From CBDANW01 sp965197825 (GTDB lineage: Bacteria; Acidobacteriota; Vicinamibacteria; Marinacidobacterales; DATDRI01), in NCBI GenBank assembly GCA_965197825.1, contig CBDANW010000002.1:682001-746000 (forward strand): a stretch of 64,000 nt of DNA. The letters run 5' to 3'. This document shows, in pieces, positions 36,098 to 44,976 of the stretch. The notes below the pieces were generated by a model. The model was not told the origin of the DNA, did no database searches, and saw only the letters and a program-made list of their open reading frames with translations. Position 1 is the stretch's first letter, and every line of letters starts with the position of its first letter. The position numbers and the translations under genes are program-made.

Positions 36098-37518
36098 AAA
36101 ACCCGGGCAGGGTCACGGGATTTGATTTTCCTATTGGCGTGCCCACCGCTTATGCACGGGTAGCCGGTGTCCGACGCTTCCGCGCTCTCCTCGACGGCCT
36201 CGGCGCACCGCCGTGGGATGAGTTCGCCAAGCCGGCCCGCGTCGCTGCCGAGATCTCCCTCCACCGCCCCTTCTATCCAGAGGGTAACGGCAGGGGGACC
36301 CGCAAGGATGACCTCGTCGAAGCCTTCCGCGCGACCCGCTGGGAGGACCTGCTGCGAGAGTGTGACCGTGGTCAGTTGGACCGTCCGGCAGCCGAATGCC
36401 TGTTCTGGACCCTCGGTCCCAAGCAGGTCGGGCGCGCCGCCCTGTCGGGATGGACGGAGGTGCTACGACCCGCCCTCGCCGAAGGCGCGAGGCTCTGGCC
36501 GTTCGATGGTGCCCTTGAGAAGCTGCTGCAAGAAGCTGGCTGCGTGGTCGCTGAGACGTACCCCGCCGACGCCGTTCGACTCCTTAACTTGGAGCTACCT
36601 AGCCCGAGGGGCGGAAAGCGGGACCCGAGGTACCGACAGCGAGTCGGGCGCGCGCTCGTCACGACCGCGGAAACCGACAAAGCCGTCCGCCTATCCCCGG
36701 CGTTGCGCGAGGTGTTGCTCGACGGTTTCGGTCCGGACCCGAACGGTGAGGATCCGTTCGATGCGGTCATTGGCCTGCTGGCGATGTTGGAGGTTGTCCT
36801 CGAAAGACGCTCCGACGGGGCACCCTTGTCGGCAGCCGTGCGTGAGGTCGAGGGATGGATGCTCGGCTACGTCGTTCCGGAATCGGCGCATGCAACCGAC
36901 AAGACTAGCGTGCCGCCGGAACCGGCGTCCCGCGACTGGCCGCTCCCGGAGCTCTTACCCGCGCGCCTAACCGGCGCCGAGCCCGTCATCGACGATGGCC
37001 GCCCCGTGCCTGGGCTCACCGTGCTCGACTTCTGGCGATGGGCCGCATCGGATCTCGCAGACAACGTCGTGCGGGGTTGGTTCGCCGAGTTCATCGTGGC
37101 TGCGGCCCTTGGCACCTACGACGGCGTTCGGCAGTCCTGGGACACCGTCGACGTGAAAACGAAAGCCGGCAAGACGATCCAGGTCAAGTGCTCCGCGTAT
37201 CTGCAGTCGTGGGCCCAGAAGGAACTTTCCCAAGTTAACTTCTCCGTGAAGCCTGCCCGCGCCTGGGATCAAGAGACCGGCACCAGGGAGGATCGGGCGG
37301 GCAGGCACGCGGACGTCTACGTCTTCGTGCACCAGAAGCATATGGACAAGGCAACGCTCGACCCCCTTGACCTCACCCAGTTGGACTTCTATGTTGTCCC
37401 GACGGCGGTCGTCGAGGCGCGCTGGCCCGGGCGGCTGCGCGTGTCGCTGGCCGCCGTGCGCGAGGCGGCCTGTCCAATCCGATACGCCGAGCTCCGGCGT
37501 GAGATAGAAGCACTCTAG

Positions 37519-37735
37519 GTCGACACTTGTTCGAACGACGAAACGCCAAAATGCCCTCGGAAGGGTGACGACCTTCTGAACGCGGCGCGCATCGAGACGG
37601 GCATGCTGTCGGTGCCCGTCGTGTCCAAATAAACAAACGAACTCAAGACCCTTCGCCGCCTTGGCCCGGTCGCAAACATAGACACTAAGCTGCTGATTTA
37701 TGGTCTATTTCAAAGGGACTTATAACGATTTGATT
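37519..37735. other. Junction region with F2 (37617-37650) and a cut LTIR (37663-37717)
   Basis: F2 copy 2 reads GTGTCCAAATAAACAAACGA then ACTCAAGACC. The LTIR copy 13 has its inner part and ATAAATCAGC core (inverted) but stops at TTTCAAAGGG, before the outer GGCACAGGAC. No gene. Confidence 0.65.
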
Positions 37736-38573
37736 GGAGCTCTTGTCAATAGGTGTGTAAAAAAGTTCAGGCAGCAGCAACCTTCGACGACTCCGTTACC
37801 CTGTCTCCATCTTCAAATCGAACGCCCAGGTGGACCTCTCGCATCAGCTCCGGTGCATTGAGCCGGCGAAAATTCTTCTCCGCAACCAGAAGCAGTTTGA
37901 AGATTGTCGCAGTGGCGGACTCGATTTTCTTGAACCTTTTGGCCGCATCCGTTCTCAATCTCAGTGCAGCGAACGGTGACTCCACGACGTTGCTCGTGCG
38001 AAGGTGTTGCCAGTGAGGCTTGGGAAAGGAATAAAAGCTGACCATCCGCTCCTAGTCCTCGTCGAGCACGTGCGCGGCCCCCGGAAGACCCTTGCGCAAG
38101 CACCAATCCTGGAACTTGGCCTTCTTCGTCTCGCACTCCTGCAGGCTGGTGGCGTAGGGGATCGCCGTCAACAGCGGCTTGGCCTGCGCCTGGTCCCTTT
38201 TCGGAATCCGGTCCAGTACGTTGAGGATTCGGTGGTTCCAGCACCGCTGTTCCTCAGCTTCTGGAAATACGTTTCGGGTCGCGGCCCAGATGCCGAGATG
38301 ACCGTCACCGATCACCAAACGGGGACATCTCAGACCGCGCTTCTTCAGTCTCCGTAGCAGCGACGACCATGACGCTTCGGATTCTCGATGCCCGGCCTCC
38401 AGCGTCAGGACGATTTTCGTCCCGTCGGACAGGCCACCAACCGCAACTAGCACCGCCGCCTTGTCCTTCTCAAGGCCGGCCTTCACGTACACGCCATCTA
38501 CCCACAGGTACACGAGCTCGAGTTCTTCCAGTGGGCGAGCTAGCCACTGCTCGTACTCTCCCTGCCATTTCTG

Positions 38574-39974
38574 GGTGATGTCTTAAGATTCCTGTCAAAG
38601 AAAAACGATGTATGGTTCCCCAAGCTCAAAACCCGTCCCCGTCATGGGGACAGAAAAGGAGAACCATACATCATGGGAAAGGTACTACCGAGTCAGCGAT
38701 TACTCAAGCAGTTCGAGGAACAACTGGTATTTGGGGAGATGAATCTCTCGGAGATCGTCCGGTCGGGAGCTCAGATGATGCTTCAATATGCGTTGGAGCG
38801 CGAGGTGACGGAGGCGTTGGGTCGAAACTACTATGAGAACGCTCCGGCAACGACGAAGGAGAAGGGACGACGCAACGGGTATGAGTCGCATCGGGTCCTC
38901 ACGGGCGAGGGAGCGGTAACGGTGCAAGTGCCGCGGGTACGAGAAACAGAGAAGGTGTTTCAGTCAAAGATTCTCGACGCCTACGTGAGCCGGACCGAGA
39001 AACTCGATGAACTGATCGCGCGGATGTACGTCCACGGGATGTCGACGCGTGACATTGAGGCGACGTTCGCGGACGTGCTGAGCGGCACGGGTGTCTCGAA
39101 GTCGGTGGTGAGCCGGGTCACACGGTGTCTGTCGGAGGATTTCGAGGCGTTTCGAAAACGGGATCTCTCGAACGAGAAGCTGTTGTATCTCGAGCTCGAC
39201 GGCACGTACCTGCGCTACCACCAAGGAGCGGAGAGGAAAGAGCCCATCCTCGTTGCGACCGGCTATCGCGCTGATGGGACGCGAGTTCTTCTTCATATCG
39301 GTGTCGGCAACCGAGAATCCTACGAGAACTGGAAGGGGTTCTTGCAGGAGATGGTGGCCCGAGGAATGAGGGAGCCGTTGCTCATCGTGACGGACGGGAA
39401 TCCTGGAGTGCTCAAAGCGATCGCAGAGGTCTTCCCTCGAAGCCTCAAGCAACGTTGCCAGAAGCACCGCCTCGAGAACATCCTGGGCAAGGCTCCGAAG
39501 GAAGTGCGCGACGAACTCAAGGCGGCCATCCTTGAGTCGTTCCATGCGAACAGCTACGAGCAAGGGCTGAAGAAGGGTCGGGAGGTGATCGCTCGGTACC
39601 GTCAACGATTCCCGAGCGCGATGAAGTGCATGGAAGAGACCTTCGAAGCGTGTCTTCAGGCGCTACGCCTTCCTGCGGCGCATCACAAAAGGCTTCGCAC
39701 GTCGAATCTACTTGAGCGCACGTTCGGAGAGCACAAACGTCGCACAAAGGTCATTCCTCACTTCTTCACCGAGGAGGCCGCGATGAAACTCTCGTTCGCT
39801 GTGCTCTTGGCCGTCGCAAACAAATGGCGCGGCGTGAGGATGGATGTCTTCGCCGCTAGGAAAGTCGAGGAGCTTCGCAACGAGCTTCTCCCGCAAGGCA
39901 CGTCGGAGGAATCAGCAGCTTAACCGAGCGCGGGGAACCGTACGGAGATTTGACAGGAAAATTAAGACTTGACC
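38574..39974 (+). mobile_element. IS256-family element IS256-C (1401 bp), intact
   Basis: Inverted ends GGTGATGTCTTAAGATTCCT and (inverse) GGTCAAGTCTTAATTTTCCT, both continuing GTCAAA. Perfect 8-bp duplications CATTTCTG at 38566-38573 and 39975-39982. Probably recent. Confidence 0.96.
38673..39923 (+). CDS. IS256-C transposase
   Basis: 416 residues, mutator family. Motifs: R-N-G-Y-E-S-H-R, V-Q-V-P-R-V-R, L-Y-L-E-L-D-G-T-Y-L (first Asp), I-V-T-D-G-N-P-G (second Asp), R-T-S-N-L-L-E-R (Glu). Closest to the IS256 group with L-G-R-N-Y-Y. No lesions. Confidence 0.94.
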   Translation: MGKVLPSQRLLKQFEEQLVFGEMNLSEIVRSGAQMMLQYALEREVTEALGRNYYENAPATTKEKGRRNGYESHRVLTGEGAVTVQVPRVRETEKVFQSKILDAYVSRTEKLDELIARMYVHGMSTRDIEATFADVLSGTGVSKSVVSRVTRCLSEDFEAFRKRDLSNEKLLYLELDGTYLRYHQGAERKEPILVATGYRADGTRVLLHIGVGNRESYENWKGFLQEMVARGMREPLLIVTDGNPGVLKAIAEVFPRSLKQRCQKHRLENILGKAPKEVRDELKAAILESFHANSYEQGLKKGREVIARYRQRFPSAMKCMEETFEACLQALRLPAAHHKRLRTSNLLERTFGEHKRRTKVIPHFFTEEAAMKLSFAVLLAVANKWRGVRMDVFAARKVEELRNELLPQGTSEESAA

Positions 39975-40011
39975 CATTTCTGTTTCAGCCGCGACACCGT
40001 GCTGGGAGAAA

Positions 40012-40443
40012 GCGGTGAACGTCTTCTGGCAACCTGCGCATCGCAGCATCTGGCGTTCGTATACCGTCGCCTGGATCGGGGGCTGAGCTTTCAGCTCCAC
40101 ATCCTTTCTCGGAGCTTGGGTGTCATAGAGCTTGCCTTGGCACAGAGGCTCGGGGCATGGGCCGCCCGCTTTCACTTCGCCATGGCTCACCGTCTCCCGT
40201 TTGGCGCCTGTGTAGTCCTTGGCCCCATTACGGCCATGACACTTTCTCTTTCCTTTCCTTTTCAGCTTCTTTCCGTTTCGCGCGACGTTCCGTCGTCGGC
40301 GTGCTCACGCCTCGACGATAGCGGCATCGTAGAACGTGGCGAACTGTCTCGAGCAGAACCGGGCAAGCTTCCTCGGGAAGCTCTCCTCTCGATAGACGCT
40401 CTTCCAGGCGGAGCAGCTCAGCCCGCTCGACCTTCATCCACAA
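40012..40443 (-). pseudogene. IS66-family TnpC-type transposase, N-terminal fragment
   Basis: Starts M-W-M-K-V-E-R-A-E-L-L-R-L-E-E-R-L and, after a frameshift near 40240, reads C-H-G-R-N-G-A-K-D-Y-T-G-A, then the zf-IS66 zinc-binding domain (C-P-E-P-L-C, C-A-G-C) and T-V-Y-E-R-Q-M-L-R-C. It is cut off at 40011 before the DDE domain. It overlaps the end of the DruA-like gene by 26 bp on the same strand, so the two were translationally coupled parts of one element. Confidence 0.82.
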
Positions 40444-41347
40444 CCCCGAGCTCGCGGCGAAACTTGCGCACCAGCGGATATACCAGGCACCGTTTCACCG
40501 GCTTCGCCTCTTTGTTGTGTCGGTCCATACGGCCACGCCCAGTAGTCGATCCCACGTCCATCCAGTTCGCCGCCAGGTAGCACGTCCCCTCGTTACGCTC
40601 CCTCTCCACAAACGTCTCGAGCAACACCGGCCTCACACCGTACGCTTCCTCCCAATCATCCACCACCACTCGGGCTGCCAGCGACAGCACGTGACTCGCG
40701 AGGCCTTTGATGGAAAACCACGGCAGGATCAGGAACCGACTGTTGTTTACCACCCGCCGAAGGTTCTTTTGCCGCGTCGCGTCATCCCAACCGATGAAGC
40801 CGTCACGAGACCGAAGACGACGCGCTGACGACGAGAACTGCACGCACCCACTCAGCTCACGACGAGGTTTCGAGCTCCAGACCAAGTAACGCAGGTGTGC
40901 GCCATAGGCCACCTTGTGCCCGAGGTAGTGGTAACGCTCGACCAGTTCCCTCCACAGCGCTCGCTCCTCAGCGTGCGCCACCAAGCCCAGAGTTACCGGC
41001 GCCACGTCCGATAGATTGCCCTCTCGACGAGACCCCTTTCGTCCAGCCTTCGTGTAGTGGATGCTCGTGGGGCCGCGACGACGCTGCTCGCGACGACGGG
41101 GTAGCTTCACCAATCCCCTCGCTTCGAGCAAATCGAGGTACTCGTAACATTCCCGGGATTTCAAATTTCCGTTCGCACGAACCCAACCCAATGACTCGCA
41201 GATCGTGCTCGCAAGCTCGTGCCGCGACAGTCCGCATGAGTCGATGACCTCGTGCAGAATATTCCATTCCTCATCGGTCACACCCTTGCCGCAAAAGCTC
41301 GGGCGCTTCCACACCATGGCCTCCGTCTCGTTGCTCACCTGGGCCAC
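40418..41347 (-). CDS. DruA-like DUF4338 protein
   Basis: 309 residues; GTG start after AGAGGAAAGGAG. A winged-helix-like N-terminus (residues ~20-105) precedes the DUF4338 core: R-Y-H-Y-L-G-H-K, L-R-Y-L-V-W, R-D-G-F-I-G-W, N-N-S-R-F-L-I-L-P-W, L-L-E-T-F-V-E-R, A-N-W-M-D-V-G-S-T-T-G-R-G-R. DUF4338 is the family of DruA from the Druantia anti-phage systems. Here it is directly followed by an IS66-type TnpC, and no DruB-E genes are near. It is therefore more likely a transposon component than a defence protein. Frame intact. Confidence 0.85.
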   Translation of the reverse strand: MAQVSNETEAMVWKRPSFCGKGVTDEEWNILHEVIDSCGLSRHELASTICESLGWVRANGNLKSRECYEYLDLLEARGLVKLPRRREQRRRGPTSIHYTKAGRKGSRREGNLSDVAPVTLGLVAHAEERALWRELVERYHYLGHKVAYGAHLRYLVWSSKPRRELSGCVQFSSSARRLRSRDGFIGWDDATRQKNLRRVVNNSRFLILPWFSIKGLASHVLSLAARVVVDDWEEAYGVRPVLLETFVERERNEGTCYLAANWMDVGSTTGRGRMDRHNKEAKPVKRCLVYPLVRKFRRELGVVDEGRAG

Positions 41348-41470
41348 GCTCCTTTCCTCTCAGGCTGAGACTACACAGATGGTCCCGCTTTGTCCAGGAC
41401 TTTTTTCCTTTTTGTTTCAAACCTCCGTCAACAACGAGCGCCCCCCCGGGCAGACTACTTATCGCATCCC
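41348..41470. other. Leader region of the DruA-like gene
   Basis: Holds the ribosome-binding site and a C/T-rich, run-containing stretch (C8 near 41445). It ends at an LTIR; the native left end of the IS66-like element is not visible. Confidence 0.4.
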
Positions 41471-41580
41471 GTCCTGTGCCAAAACTCGGCCCTTTTGAAA
41501 TAGACCGCAAATCAGCAGCTTAGACGCCCTTGGAATCCGCGCAGAATCCAGGGTATTTCGCGCCGCAGGACTGGCTTCCG
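41471..41580 (-). repeat. MITE type C, copy 2 (truncated); contains LTIR copy 14
   Basis: Outer end GTCCTGTGCCAAAACTCGGC at 41471, then the type C core (AGACGCCCTTGGAATCCGCG). It diverges near 41580 before the TTCTATTTATTC end. Confidence 0.75.
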
Positions 41581-41797
41581 ACCCCTGGGCTGCGGGTGGC
41601 GGGCGACAGGCCCACCGGGGGTGCGCACGGCTGGCTCAAATCGGCTGCCGGGGCGAGCTGCAGGCAACGAACTGCGCTCCCGGAAGAAATACGTATCCGA
41701 CCGCGATGCCAGATTCAAGCAGCCCTCGGAAAGGTGCAAACTGCTGACCCGCTGGGCGTTCGAGTATTTTGACCAGACGGGTATCCCTCTTTTCACC
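41581..41797. other. Unidentified gene tail
   Basis: A plus frame (S-R-K-K-Y-V-S-D-R-D-A-R-F-K-Q, W-A-F-E-Y-F-D-Q-T-G-I-P-L-F) ends with a stop at 41813-41815 near the convergent GNAT gene's end. It could be the C-terminus of a lost protein; not identified. Confidence 0.3.
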
Positions 41798-42271
41798 TTA
41801 CAAGGTCTTGACTAGAAAAAAAGTCGCCGGGCCACTCTCCCCGTCGCGAAAACCAAAGCGCTGGTAAAGCTGCCGCGCCAGAGCGTTATCTTCGCGCACC
41901 TCCAGAGTCACTTTTCCGCAGTCCAATTCGCGGGCTTTGGCTTCGACCGCTTTGAGCAACAGACGCCCGACGCCCCGTCCGCGGCAGCCGGCGGTAACGG
42001 CCAGATCGTGAATGTTGATCAGAGGTTTGGCGGTGAACGTGGAGAAACCAGTCATGCAAACCGTGACCCCCACCGCGCGGCGGTCCAGCCAAGCGAGAAA
42101 AACCAGCGTCCCCGGGTGTCTCTTTAGTCCGGGTACGAGTTGCTCCAACACCCTGGCCGCCAGCGGAGTTCCCTGGCCGATCGGTAGCCGCGCATACTCG
42201 TCCACCAACTGCCGAACCGCCTCGGCATGCTTGAAGTTGTTCAAGTCAGCTTCGAGGACCTCGAGATTCAT
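41798..42271 (-). CDS. GNAT-family N-acetyltransferase
   Basis: 157 residues from M-N-L-E-V-L-E-A-D. GNAT core: I-N-I-H-D-L-A-V (beta-4), acetyl-CoA loop G-C-R-G-R-G-V-G-R-L-L-L near residue 105, and A-R-Q-L-Y-Q-R-F-G-F near 138. Substrate unknown. The upstream extension of the frame is not used because it lacks protein-like sequence. Looks intact. Confidence 0.88.
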   Translation of the reverse strand: MNLEVLEADLNNFKHAEAVRQLVDEYARLPIGQGTPLAARVLEQLVPGLKRHPGTLVFLAWLDRRAVGVTVCMTGFSTFTAKPLINIHDLAVTAGCRGRGVGRLLLKAVEAKARELDCGKVTLEVREDNALARQLYQRFGFRDGESGPATFFLVKTL

Positions 42272-42526
42272 CGTTTTTTTGAAGTCCTTACCCTTGGGGC
42301 GGGACTTATCATGGCAGGATGACCTGACCCCACGGTTAGTACCACGTTGTATCTCAGTCATTCGGTGCTGACAAGGGCTGGTTGAAGCCGGCGTGGCAAA
42401 GCCGGTTTCAACCAAATCGTTTCAAGTTTCGTGTCTGTCTTTCTCCTGAAATAGGATGTTGTAGGTCTGGTCGCCACCCTTGCCTATGGCCGCGCCGTGG
42501 GGCGCTTCTTAGTTTATGGAAGGGAC
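42272..42526. other. Gene-poor stretch with a short protein-like frame
   Basis: A plus frame near 42456-42526 reads V-V-G-L-V-A-T-L-A-Y-G-R-A-V-G, possibly a scrap of a gene, just before an LTIR fragment. Nothing else recognised. Confidence 0.3.
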
Positions 42527-42573
42527 AGCCGAGTTTTGGCACAGGACGGGGTGCTTCCGCAAGCAAGTGTTGG
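42527..42573 (+). repeat. LTIR scrap (copy 15) plus short repeat F3, copy 5
   Basis: Only the outer 20 bp (GAGTTTTGGCACAGGAC end at 42547), followed directly by GGTGCTTCCGCAAGCAAGTG, an F3 variant. Confidence 0.7.
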
Positions 42574-42713
42574 TGGCTGCCACGTAACCCGTTCTCGTGC
42601 TAGAGTTTGAGCTTGATTTCGAGAGACGCAGTTCTTTCTGCGATGCCGGCTGGCTGACCACGCGATGCCTCACCTTCAAGGATGTCTCTGTACCCTGGTC
42701 CCCGTCCTGTGCC

Positions 42714-42757
42714 AAAACTCGGCCCTTTTGAAATAGGCCATAAATCAGCAACTTAGT
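42714..42757 (-). repeat. LTIR copy 16
   Basis: Outer half, from GTCCTGTGCCAAAACTCGGC to AAATCAGCAACTTAG. Confidence 0.8.
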
Positions 42758-42794
42758 GGTCTTCTCCGGCCAGCGTGTCAACGCCTAATCGTAA

Positions 42795-42971
42795 AGACGG
42801 CGGCGTCAGCGGTACTGTTCGTCGAGCTGTTCTCAGATGGTGCGGTCGCACCGCTGGTACGAAGCCCATCGGCCTGAAGCTCAGCGCCGAAGGCGGGAAG
42901 CCTACGCGAAGGAGGTCAAGGCGCAGTATCCGCGGGCGAAGGTCACCACACGCCCGCGGCATCCGTAAGGG
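42795..42971 (+). pseudogene. Zinc-finger protein tail (possible CGNR-type)
   Basis: Frame R-R-Q-R-Y-C-S-S-S-C-S-Q-M-V-R-S-H-R-W-Y followed by a basic helix ending V-T-T-R-P-R-H-P. The C-S-x-x-C within a basic, arginine-rich context resembles C-terminal zinc fingers of CGNR-type proteins. It is stopped upstream by TAA at 42792. Only a fragment. Confidence 0.35.
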
Positions 42972-43074
42972 CGGTGAGCAGAGGCGGTCGGCCGGACGCC
43001 CTATGCGCTCGCCGGATTTGGAATTCTTGGAAGTCGTGCAGCCCGCGAGTTTCGAGACATCAAGTGCCTAGAAG

Positions 43075-43401
43075 CTATCCCAGAACGTCCGCGTAAGAGC
43101 TTTCGTCGAAGCCGACCAGCAACGTTTTCCCGACGCGCATCATGGGGGCGCGCAGGTTTCCCGTCGGCCCTAACAACGCGTCCACGATTTCCTTTGACGC
43201 CTTCCCGCCAGGAAAGCTTTGGACTTTCCTGCCCTTGGCAACGATGACTTTGTTGGCGCCTTTGATGAGCGCCACGGCGTCTTTGCGATTCAGCTTTTTC
43301 GAGGCAGAGACGACTTCCTTCGCTTCGATTTTCTTGGCGTCCATGAACTTGGACGCTCGACCACAGCTTGTTCAAGGCTCTCGGACGACGACCGTGGACA
43401 C
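43075..43401 (-). pseudogene. ArsC-like thioredoxin-fold selenoprotein candidate, 5' end altered
   Basis: C-terminal part as in small ArsC-family proteins: K-K-L-N-R-K-D-A-V-A-L-I-K-G-A, A-L-L-G-P-T-G-N-L-R-A-P, V-G-K-T-L-L-V-G-F-D. Reading upstream of the first ATG (43344) gives V-V-V-R-E-P-(TGA)-T-S-C-G-R-A-S-K-F-M-D-A-K-K: a beta strand then U-x-x-C at the redox motif. The TGA is at 43374-43372. A perfect stem (7 bp, 6-nt loop) starts 15 nt after it, where bacterial SECIS elements lie. The upstream DNA is an IS256-B fragment; an in-frame GTG at 43401 inside it could act as a start (108 codons). Alternatively the gene is simply truncated and the TGA a nonsense change. ArsC-like proteins with Sec at this position are known as a family. 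Confidence 0.6.
43337..43356 (-). promoter_or_regulatory. SECIS-like stem-loop downstream of UGA
   Basis: GCGTCCA pairs perfectly with TGGACGC around the loop AGTTCA. The loop starts 22 nt after the UGA and has G at its second position, both within published rules for bacterial SECIS elements. Confidence 0.5.
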
Positions 43402-43815
43402 AACGGCGGGCTATCGAAATGGATACGGTAAGCCTCGGAAACTGACGATGAGCGTGGGCACAGTGACGGTTCGCCGGCCGAGAGTACGGAACGTGGAGGA
43501 GAGGTTCGAAAGTCGAGTGCTTCCGCTGTTCAAGCGTCGGAGCGAAACGGTGAGCGAGTTGATTCCGGAGCTGTACCTGCATGGACTAGCTCACGGAGAT
43601 TTCGATCTGGCGCTCCGCGGGCTTCTAGGGGAGGACGCTCCACTTTCTCCCAGCACGGTGTCGCGGCTGAAACAGAAATGGCAGGGAGAGTACGAGCAGT
43701 GGCTAGCTCGCCCACTGGAAGAACTCGAGCTCGTGTACCTGTGGGTAGATGGCGTGTACGTGAAGGCCGGCCTTGAGAAGGACAAGGCGGCGGTGCTAGT
43801 TGCGGTTGGTGGCCT
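43394..43815 (+). pseudogene. IS256-B transposase fragment (copy 3)
   Basis: Plus-strand fragment D-T-T-A-G-Y-R-N-G-Y-G-K-P to A-V-L-V-A-V-G-G-L, about 140 residues from the middle of the transposase. Bounded by the ArsC-like gene on one side and the LTIR-element copy on the other; no IS end remains. Confidence 0.88.
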
Positions 43816-43883
43816 TGTTCCTGAAGCTGTTTCCACGCTACGCCGGTCGAGCCCGCCGAGGGGCTACCGTCGCCGGCGACCAT

Positions 43884-44953
43884 CTACGCGGCACGGCAGT
43901 AGTAGTTGAGAATGCCCCCAAGTCGCTCTCGCGACACGATGGGGCCGGCGTCATTCGCGCTTGCCGGCAGAGGTGTGAGGAGCTCGTTGCCGAGACCTTG
44001 GTGGTTCCGTTCTGTGTGATAGTGCACTACGTATTCGGTTACCGCTGTGCGCAGGTGTCGCTCACTGAGAGGTACGAAGCGGTCGAGACACTCTCCACGT
44101 ATGGAGAGAACGAATCTTTCCGCATATGCGTTCAGATTCGGACTATTAGCGGGAAGGCGAAGGGGCTTCACGCCTGAATCTCTCAAGAGCCCACGTACCG
44201 CCTCGGTGAATAGCGGGTCCCGGTCGTGGATGAGGTATCGCTTGCCAAGGAGGAAACCATCCCACATGTCCGTGAGGTTTCTTGCCACCTGCTTCATCCA
44301 CTCCCCGTTGGGGTCCGACGTTATCCCACCGATGCACACGCAGCGAGTGGCGATATCGATGACAAACAGGACATGGTAGCGGACGAGCCCGAACGGGTTC
44401 ACAACCTCGACGGTGAACAGGTCTGTCGCAGCGATGGCGCCCCAATGAGCCTTGATGAAGGTGCTCCACGACATGCTCCTGCCCCGCTCCGGGGCAGGCG
44501 CGATACCGTGCTCGGCGAGGATCCTCTTGATGGTGTTGCGTCCGAGTTCATGTCCTAGGTTCTTGAGTGCGCCTCGCAGGCGCGTATATCCCCACGTCGG
44601 GTTCTCCTGCGCCACGCGCACAATGAGTTCACGGATATCCTTCGCCGTCGGAGGTCGGCCTGGGCTCCGGTTCTTGCTGCCATCGTACTTGGCTGCGATG
44701 AGGTGGGGTACCAGCGCAGAAGCGTAGCGGGTGTGGCAACGGACGCAATCTGGGCCAGCGCCTCCCGGCCCAAAGCCTGGGCCTTGACGGCGAGCCTGCG
44801 CCGCTCGTCGTCCGAGAGCTTGAGACGCTTGCCCCGAAGCCCGGCTCGGAGCACACGGTTCTCCTCTTGCTGGTAGTCGATCACATCCTGCTGCTGGCGG
44901 TTGACCCAGCCAGCTAGAACGAGCAGTAGGAATTGCACGTGGTAGGTCATCAT
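43884..44953 (-). pseudogene. LTIR-element transposase (rve/IS481-like), one frameshift
   Basis: Product would be about 357 residues: M-M-T-Y-H-V-Q-F-L-L-L, coiled N-terminus (Q-Q-Q-D-V-I-D-Y-Q-Q-E-E-N), HTH (A-Q-I-A-S-V-A-T-P-A-T-L-L-R-W-Y), second HTH (W-G-Y-T-R-L-R-G-A-L), then the DDE core (A-A-T-D-L-F-T-V; I-H-D-R-D-P-L-F; N-A-Y-A-E-R-F-V). One base is missing near 44707 (GAGGTGGGGTACC where other copies have GAGGTGGCGGTACC), which shifts the frame after L-L-R-W-Y. Family: integrase-core transposases near IS481; the exact IS family is not settled. Confidence 0.85.
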
Positions 44954-44976
44954 GGAGCTGAAGATAACACCCTCGG

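Larger units (their letters stand above)
34853..36115 (-). mobile_element. IS3-family element IS3-A, copy 2 (1263 bp)
   Basis: Same ends and length as copy 1, flanked by CGGG at 34849-34852 and 36116-36119 (4-bp duplication; copy 1 has 3 bp). It differs from copy 1 by only a handful of substitutions, for example D-H versus K-I-D-H in OrfA. Confidence 0.95.
34671..37518 (+). pseudogene. DUF429-type RNase H-fold / PD-(D/E)XK nuclease fusion, split by IS3-A
   Basis: Coding parts 34671-34852 and 36120-37518; excising IS3-A and one CGGG restores I-L-A-G-F-D-F-P-I-G-V-P in frame, about 525 residues. Residues ~1-300 carry four spaced acidic motifs as in DUF429 predicted RNase H-like nucleases: H-A-D-W-S, F-D-F-P-I-G, A-E-T-Y-P-A-D, D-P-F-D-A-V-I-G. 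Residues ~355-525 contain D-F-W-R-W-A, A-E-F-I-V-A-A-A-L-G, W-D-T-V-D-V-K-T, I-Q-V-K-C-S-A-Y-L-Q-S-W, a PD-(D/E)XK core with Q-x-K. Both domains are known separately; I do not recall the fusion. TAD coordinates: left CGGG 34849-34852, right 36116-36119. Apart from the IS, the frame is undamaged. Role unknown; a DNA-processing or defence function is inference. Confidence 0.75.
37736..40011 (-). mobile_element. IS256-B copy 2, 5'-truncated and interrupted by IS256-C
   Basis: The left end GAGCTCTTGTCAATAGGTGT is intact, but the transposase has a TAG at 38052-38054 (D-E-D-W became D-E-D-stop) and the element ends at 40011, before its N-terminal coding part. IS256-C sits inside it at 38574-39974. 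Confidence 0.88.

Noticed and set aside
40418..41347. A Druantia defence system
   Set aside because: Only a DUF4338 protein is present; no druB-E, and the partner is an IS66 TnpC.
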